From Sandaracinus sp. (GTDB taxonomy: Bacteria > Myxococcota_A > Polyangia > Polyangiales > Houyiibacteriaceae), in NCBI GenBank assembly GCA_002699025.1, contig PABA01000019.1, positions 1-35,953 on the forward strand: a DNA stretch of 35,953 nt, written 5' to 3'. The position numbers and the translations under genes are program-made. Every line of letters begins with the position of its first letter. Positions within the stretch are counted from its first letter, which is position 1. The notes under the pieces were generated by a model, which did no database searches, was not told the DNA's origin, and saw nothing but the letters and a program-made list of their open reading frames with translations. This document shows positions 33,190 to 35,953 of this stretch, in pieces.

Positions 33190-34820
33190 CGCACGAGCTT
33201 CAGCTTGTTCTTCGCGGCCTTCGCGATCTTCTTCCGGCCGCCCTTCTTCGCGACCTCCTCCAGGAGCTCCTCGCCCGCGCCGGTCCCCTCCTCCTCCACG
33301 AAGTGGAAGCCCACGTAGTAGAGCACCTCGAGCCCGGCCGAGCGGTCCTTCCGGAGCGCCGCCACCACGTCGAAGTCCTCCCGGTCGAGCGTGGCCAGCA
33401 GCTTCAGCGCCTCGTCGCTCCGCCGCGCCGCCTTCCGCGTGTCCAGCTTGCTCCGCCCGAGCAGGAGGCTCGCCAGCCGGTAGCGCTCCTCCGGCTCCGC
33501 GCCGACGCGCGAGAGCACCCGGAGCAGCGCCTCCTCGGCGTCCTTCTTCCGCCCCTTCCGCGCCTTCGCGACCTCCGCCCGGAGCGCCTTCGCCGTCGCC
33601 TTCGCGTCCGCCTGCCCGGCGAGCTCCCAGACCTCGCGCCAGCCCACGCGCCCGTCCGCGAACATCTTCGCCGCGCCCTTCAGGAGCGTCTTCTTCTGCG
33701 CCGCCGTCAGCTCCCCGGCCACGGGCCGCAGCGCTTGTCGCAGCCGCTGCACCCGCCGCCCCTCGTCCGCCGCGACCAGCGCGTCCACGAGCGCCCCCGT
33801 GCCGTCGTCGAGGCCGGCCTCGCGCCGCTCCTTCAGCGCGTCCAGCGCGAGCTGCGCCCGCTGCTCGTCCCGGCCGGCGACGATCTCCGCCAGCGCCTCG
33901 GTCGCCGCGTCGTCCGCCTCCGTCGCGAGCCGCCGGATGGCCAGGTGCGCCCGGTGGATGTCCGCATGCGCGGCGAGCGCGACGAAGGTCTCGGCGAGCT
34001 TCTTCGTGAGCGGGAGCGTCGCCAGCGTGAGCACGGCCGTCTGCGCGAGCTGCCGGTCCTCGGCCTCCGCCGCCGCCCGGAGCGCGTTCACGATCTTCGC
34101 GTCCGGTTTCTTCCCCGAGGCGAGCGCGAAGCGGAGCGCGATCAGCGCCTCCTGGCGGGCCTCGGGCGCCTCCTTCGGATCCTTCGCGTGCGCGAGCAGC
34201 ACGGGCACGGTGCGCGCGTCCTCGAGGAAGCCGAGCACCTTCAGCGTCGCCGCCCGGGCCGGCGCCGCGGCCTCGTCCCTCTTCCGCGCCTTCAGGAAAC
34301 GCTCGAGCTGGGCGCGCATGCTCCGGCGCGCGTTTCCGTCCGCGGCCTTCACCTGGGCCTTCAGCTCGTGGGTCACCTTCCGCGCCGCGCCCGGGTCGTC
34401 GACGATGCCCTCGAGGAGCGCCTCGAGCGCGTCCTTCCCGCCGAGGCGCGAGAGGACGGTCTCGAGCGCGCGCTTCTCGTGGCCCCGCGCCTCCTCGAGG
34501 CGGGCCTGGGCCGCCTTCGCGGCCTTCGCGCCGGCCGTGCTCGCCGCCGCCACCGCCGCCTCGCGCACGGCCGCGTCGGGGCTCCCGAGCAGGTCGAGGC
34601 TCGCCTCGAGGGCCTTGCCGCCCTGGCCGAGCTGGGCGAGCGCCTCGAGGCCGGCGCGCTGCACGACCGGATCGTCCGCCGCGAGCATGCCCTTCAGGCC
34701 GGCGATCACCTTCGGCCCCTTCGCGCCGATCTCGGCGAGCACGAGCGCCGCGGCCGTGCGCTTCCGGGGCGCCTCCGCCTCGAGCAGGGCGGCCACGCGA
34801 TCCACGGCGCTCTTCGCCAT
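33186..34820 (-). CDS. HEAT-repeat protein
   Basis: The 544-residue product is almost wholly alpha-helical and built of HEAT-like helix pairs, for example AAALVLAEIGAKGPKVIAGL, DPVVQRAGLEALAQLGQGG and SPDAAVREAAVAAASTAGAK. It is rich in Lys, Ala and Glu, with no signal peptide or membrane helix. HEAT solenoids are binding scaffolds, so the protein probably organises partners in the cytosol. It starts at an ATG sharing one base with the upstream stop (TGATG) and overlaps the next gene by four bases, so all three are probably translated together. No enzymatic domain is visible. Confidence 0.85.
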   Translation of the reverse strand: MAKSAVDRVAALLEAEAPRKRTAAALVLAEIGAKGPKVIAGLKGMLAADDPVVQRAGLEALAQLGQGGKALEASLDLLGSPDAAVREAAVAAASTAGAKAAKAAQARLEEARGHEKRALETVLSRLGGKDALEALLEGIVDDPGAARKVTHELKAQVKAADGNARRSMRAQLERFLKARKRDEAAAPARAATLKVLGFLEDARTVPVLLAHAKDPKEAPEARQEALIALRFALASGKKPDAKIVNALRAAAEAEDRQLAQTAVLTLATLPLTKKLAETFVALAAHADIHRAHLAIRRLATEADDAATEALAEIVAGRDEQRAQLALDALKERREAGLDDGTGALVDALVAADEGRRVQRLRQALRPVAGELTAAQKKTLLKGAAKMFADGRVGWREVWELAGQADAKATAKALRAEVAKARKGRKKDAEEALLRVLSRVGAEPEERYRLASLLLGRSKLDTRKAARRSDEALKLLATLDREDFDVVAALRKDRSAGLEVLYYVGFHFVEEEGTGAGEELLEEVAKKGGRKKIAKAAKNKLKLVR

Positions 34821-35584
34821 CAGCCGGGCTCCTCGTCGGTCCCGGCGCCCGCGTCGTCCTCGGCGTCGCCTCCGGTGTCCTCCGCGCTCCCGCCGCCCTC
34901 GCCGGCGCCGCCGACCTTCTGCGCCAGATCGCTCACGAGGTCCGGGTTCTCCTGGGCGATCTTCCCGGCGATGCTCTGGGCCTGCTCGAGGAGGCCGCCG
35001 GGGAGGGCCGCGCCGCCCTCGACGTCGATCTTCGAGGCGGTCTTCTTCACGGCCGCGAGCACGTCCTCGTTGCCGAGGAGCTGCTTGGCGAGGTCCGCCA
35101 GGCCGCCCATGCCCGCCTCCGGATCGGCCATCGCCTGCTGCACCTGCCCGATCAGGTCGCCGCCCATCATCCCCTGTACCGCCGAGAAGAGGTCCACGGC
35201 GTCGTCGGCCGTCAGCTTCTTGGCCGCCTCGACCTCCTCCGCGCTCGGGACGCGCACGTACATGCCGCCCTCGCCGAGCTCCGTAGCGATGCCGCCGACG
35301 GTCGTCGCCTCGGGCTTCGCGACGTCCGGGTAGACGTAGGCGCGCGGGGCGCCGTCGACGTCGTAGTGGGCGCCGAGGAGCAAGCGGATCGCCATGCCGA
35401 GCTCGTCCGGCTCGGCGGAGAAGGGGAGGCCGAGGTGGACCTTCAGGCCGTCGTCGAGGGGCTCGACGGCGAGGTCGTCGCCGTCCGGGCTCGCGAAGAC
35501 GAGGAGCTCGCCGTCCGCTTCGCCCTCCCCGTGGGCGTCCTGCAGTCGCGAGAGGGGCACCTTGATGAGGGCGATGGCGTCCAT
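34820..35584 (-). CDS. Hypothetical protein with acidic tail
   Basis: The product has 254 residues. The first 110 or so form a beta-rich region (IALIKVPLSRLQDAHGEGEA, ELLVFASPDGDDLAVEPLDD, GLKVHLGLPFSAEPDELGMA). A helical middle follows (TADDAVDLFSAVQGMMGGDL and similar), and the last 35 residues are Gly/Asp/Glu-rich and likely disordered. There is no signal peptide. The frame is open further upstream only through the 15-bp repeats, so ATG 35584 (GAGGAC ten bases upstream) is chosen. It is the first gene of the operon with the HEAT-repeat protein. No family is recognised. Confidence 0.8.
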   Translation of the reverse strand: MDAIALIKVPLSRLQDAHGEGEADGELLVFASPDGDDLAVEPLDDGLKVHLGLPFSAEPDELGMAIRLLLGAHYDVDGAPRAYVYPDVAKPEATTVGGIATELGEGGMYVRVPSAEEVEAAKKLTADDAVDLFSAVQGMMGGDLIGQVQQAMADPEAGMGGLADLAKQLLGNEDVLAAVKKTASKIDVEGGAALPGGLLEQAQSIAGKIAQENPDLVSDLAQKVGGAGEGGGSAEDTGGDAEDDAGAGTDEEPG

Positions 35585-35660
35585 GGAGGCATCGTCCTCG
35601 CGTGCCCCGTGCCGGTCAACCGAGGGCGCGGTGCCGCGAGGTCCACCCCTCATCCCCGGG

Positions 35661-35716
35661 GCCGCCCCGCCCGGACCGCCCCGCCCGAACCGCCCCGCCC
35701 GAACCGCCCCGCCTCC
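35661..35716. repeat. 14-bp intergenic tandem repeat
   Basis: Four units of ACCGCCCCGCCCGA, the first and last diverged. The period is not a multiple of three. The array lies upstream of the minus-strand operon, adjoining a second array of different unit. Confidence 0.8.
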
Positions 35717-35719
35717 GCC

Positions 35720-35809
35720 ACCCTCGACCCCGCCACCCTCGACCCCGCCGCCCTCGACGCCGCCGCCCTCGACGCCGCCGCCCTCGACGCCGCCGCCCTC
35801 GACGCCGCC
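35720..35809. repeat. 15-bp tandem repeat, six units
   Basis: Six units of (A/G)CCCTCGAC(C/G)CCGCC run without interruption. The minus strand would read as repeated Val-Glu-Gly-Gly-Gly and the plus strand as Pro-Pro-Ser-Thr-Pro, but neither connects to a credible gene start. I treat it as intergenic between the acidic-tail gene and the partial gene at the edge. Confidence 0.85.
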
Positions 35810-35849
35810 GCCCCGACTCGACTGCCCATCGACTTCCGCCCCGGCGGTA

Positions 35850-35953
35850 CTAGGCCTCAAACAAGCGCTCGCCCATCGCCTTCTTCGGGTGTCGTGCCCA
35901 CGCAGGCCGCCGGACGCAGCTCGACGACGGGCGGAGCCCGAGGCGGGTTGAAG
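35850..35953 (-). CDS. C-terminal end of a gene entering from the right edge (partial)
   Basis: On the minus strand a frame runs from the window edge to TAG at 35852-35850 and ends in PKKAMGERLFEA. Of the three minus frames it has by far the highest share of G/C in the third codon position, as expected for a real gene here. About 33 residues are visible, too few to name a family. It would share orientation with the operon that starts at 35584. Confidence 0.45.
   Translation of the reverse strand, partial: STRLGLRPSSSCVRRPAWARHPKKAMGERLFEA

Noticed and set aside
35661-35809. CRISPR-like or iteron array
   Set aside because: No spacers, low-complexity C-rich units, and no replication or cas genes nearby.
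35585-35860. Extension of the acidic-tail protein through Val-Glu-Gly-Gly-Gly repeats
   Set aside because: It would start inside a pure tandem repeat with no ribosome binding site, and ATG 35584 gives a complete protein.

Overview
The window is very GC-rich, with G or C at almost every third codon position. It is gene-dense, with many ATGA, GTGA or TGATG overlaps between neighbouring genes. It carries several lipoproteins with lipoboxes, a TonB-dependent outer-membrane receptor, a kinase-fold protein that has lost its catalytic residues, and a SUF iron-sulfur operon. Together these suggest a Gram-negative bacterium of the Myxococcota (Polyangia/Sandaracinus-like). This is inference from content and style; there is no rRNA or tRNA here to prove it.

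Layout. 1-5057: the tail of an unidentified gene with a TEPSV repeat, then sufB-sufC-sufD-sufS. 5135-8118: pntA-pntB, a proton-translocating transhydrogenase. 8266-10051: a very acidic protein, a clear intrinsic terminator, and a pseudokinase. 10068-13925: a SufT-type DUF59 factor (minus), a carboxypeptidase-regulatory-like lipoprotein, and two membrane proteins on divergent promoters. 13980-21335: a loose purine neighbourhood of a GuaB1-type IMPDH/GMP reductase-family enzyme, adenosine deaminase, a TatD hydrolase, a CNT nucleoside transporter, and purE-purK. 21490-25586 (minus): a stand-alone molybdopterin oxidoreductase, a small unknown and a lipoprotein. 25711-30680 (plus): a His-rich small protein, a TonB-C-domain/TonB-dependent-receptor fusion and two paralogous lipoproteins. 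This last block is the best candidate here for an undescribed system. 30880-32545: a small membrane protein and a VanW-G5 protein. 32689-35584 (minus): a tightly coupled three-gene operon of unknowns including a HEAT-repeat protein. The last 104 bases appear to hold the end of another minus-strand gene.

How the genes work together. SufBCD/SufS build Fe-S clusters, with SufT as a maturation helper; no SufE or SufU is in the window. PntAB supplies NADPH. The purine genes cover nucleoside import, adenosine deamination, probable GMP-to-IMP conversion and one step of de novo synthesis. The receptor locus probably moves a scarce ligand, perhaps a metal ion, across the outer membrane.

Two themes recur outside the genes. 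First, several lone or divergent genes have a TAnnnT-like hexamer 6-7 nt before the start codon and no Shine-Dalgarno sequence, as expected for leaderless mRNAs. Second, short tandem repeats (14-33 bp) occur in many intergenic regions and in protein tails.
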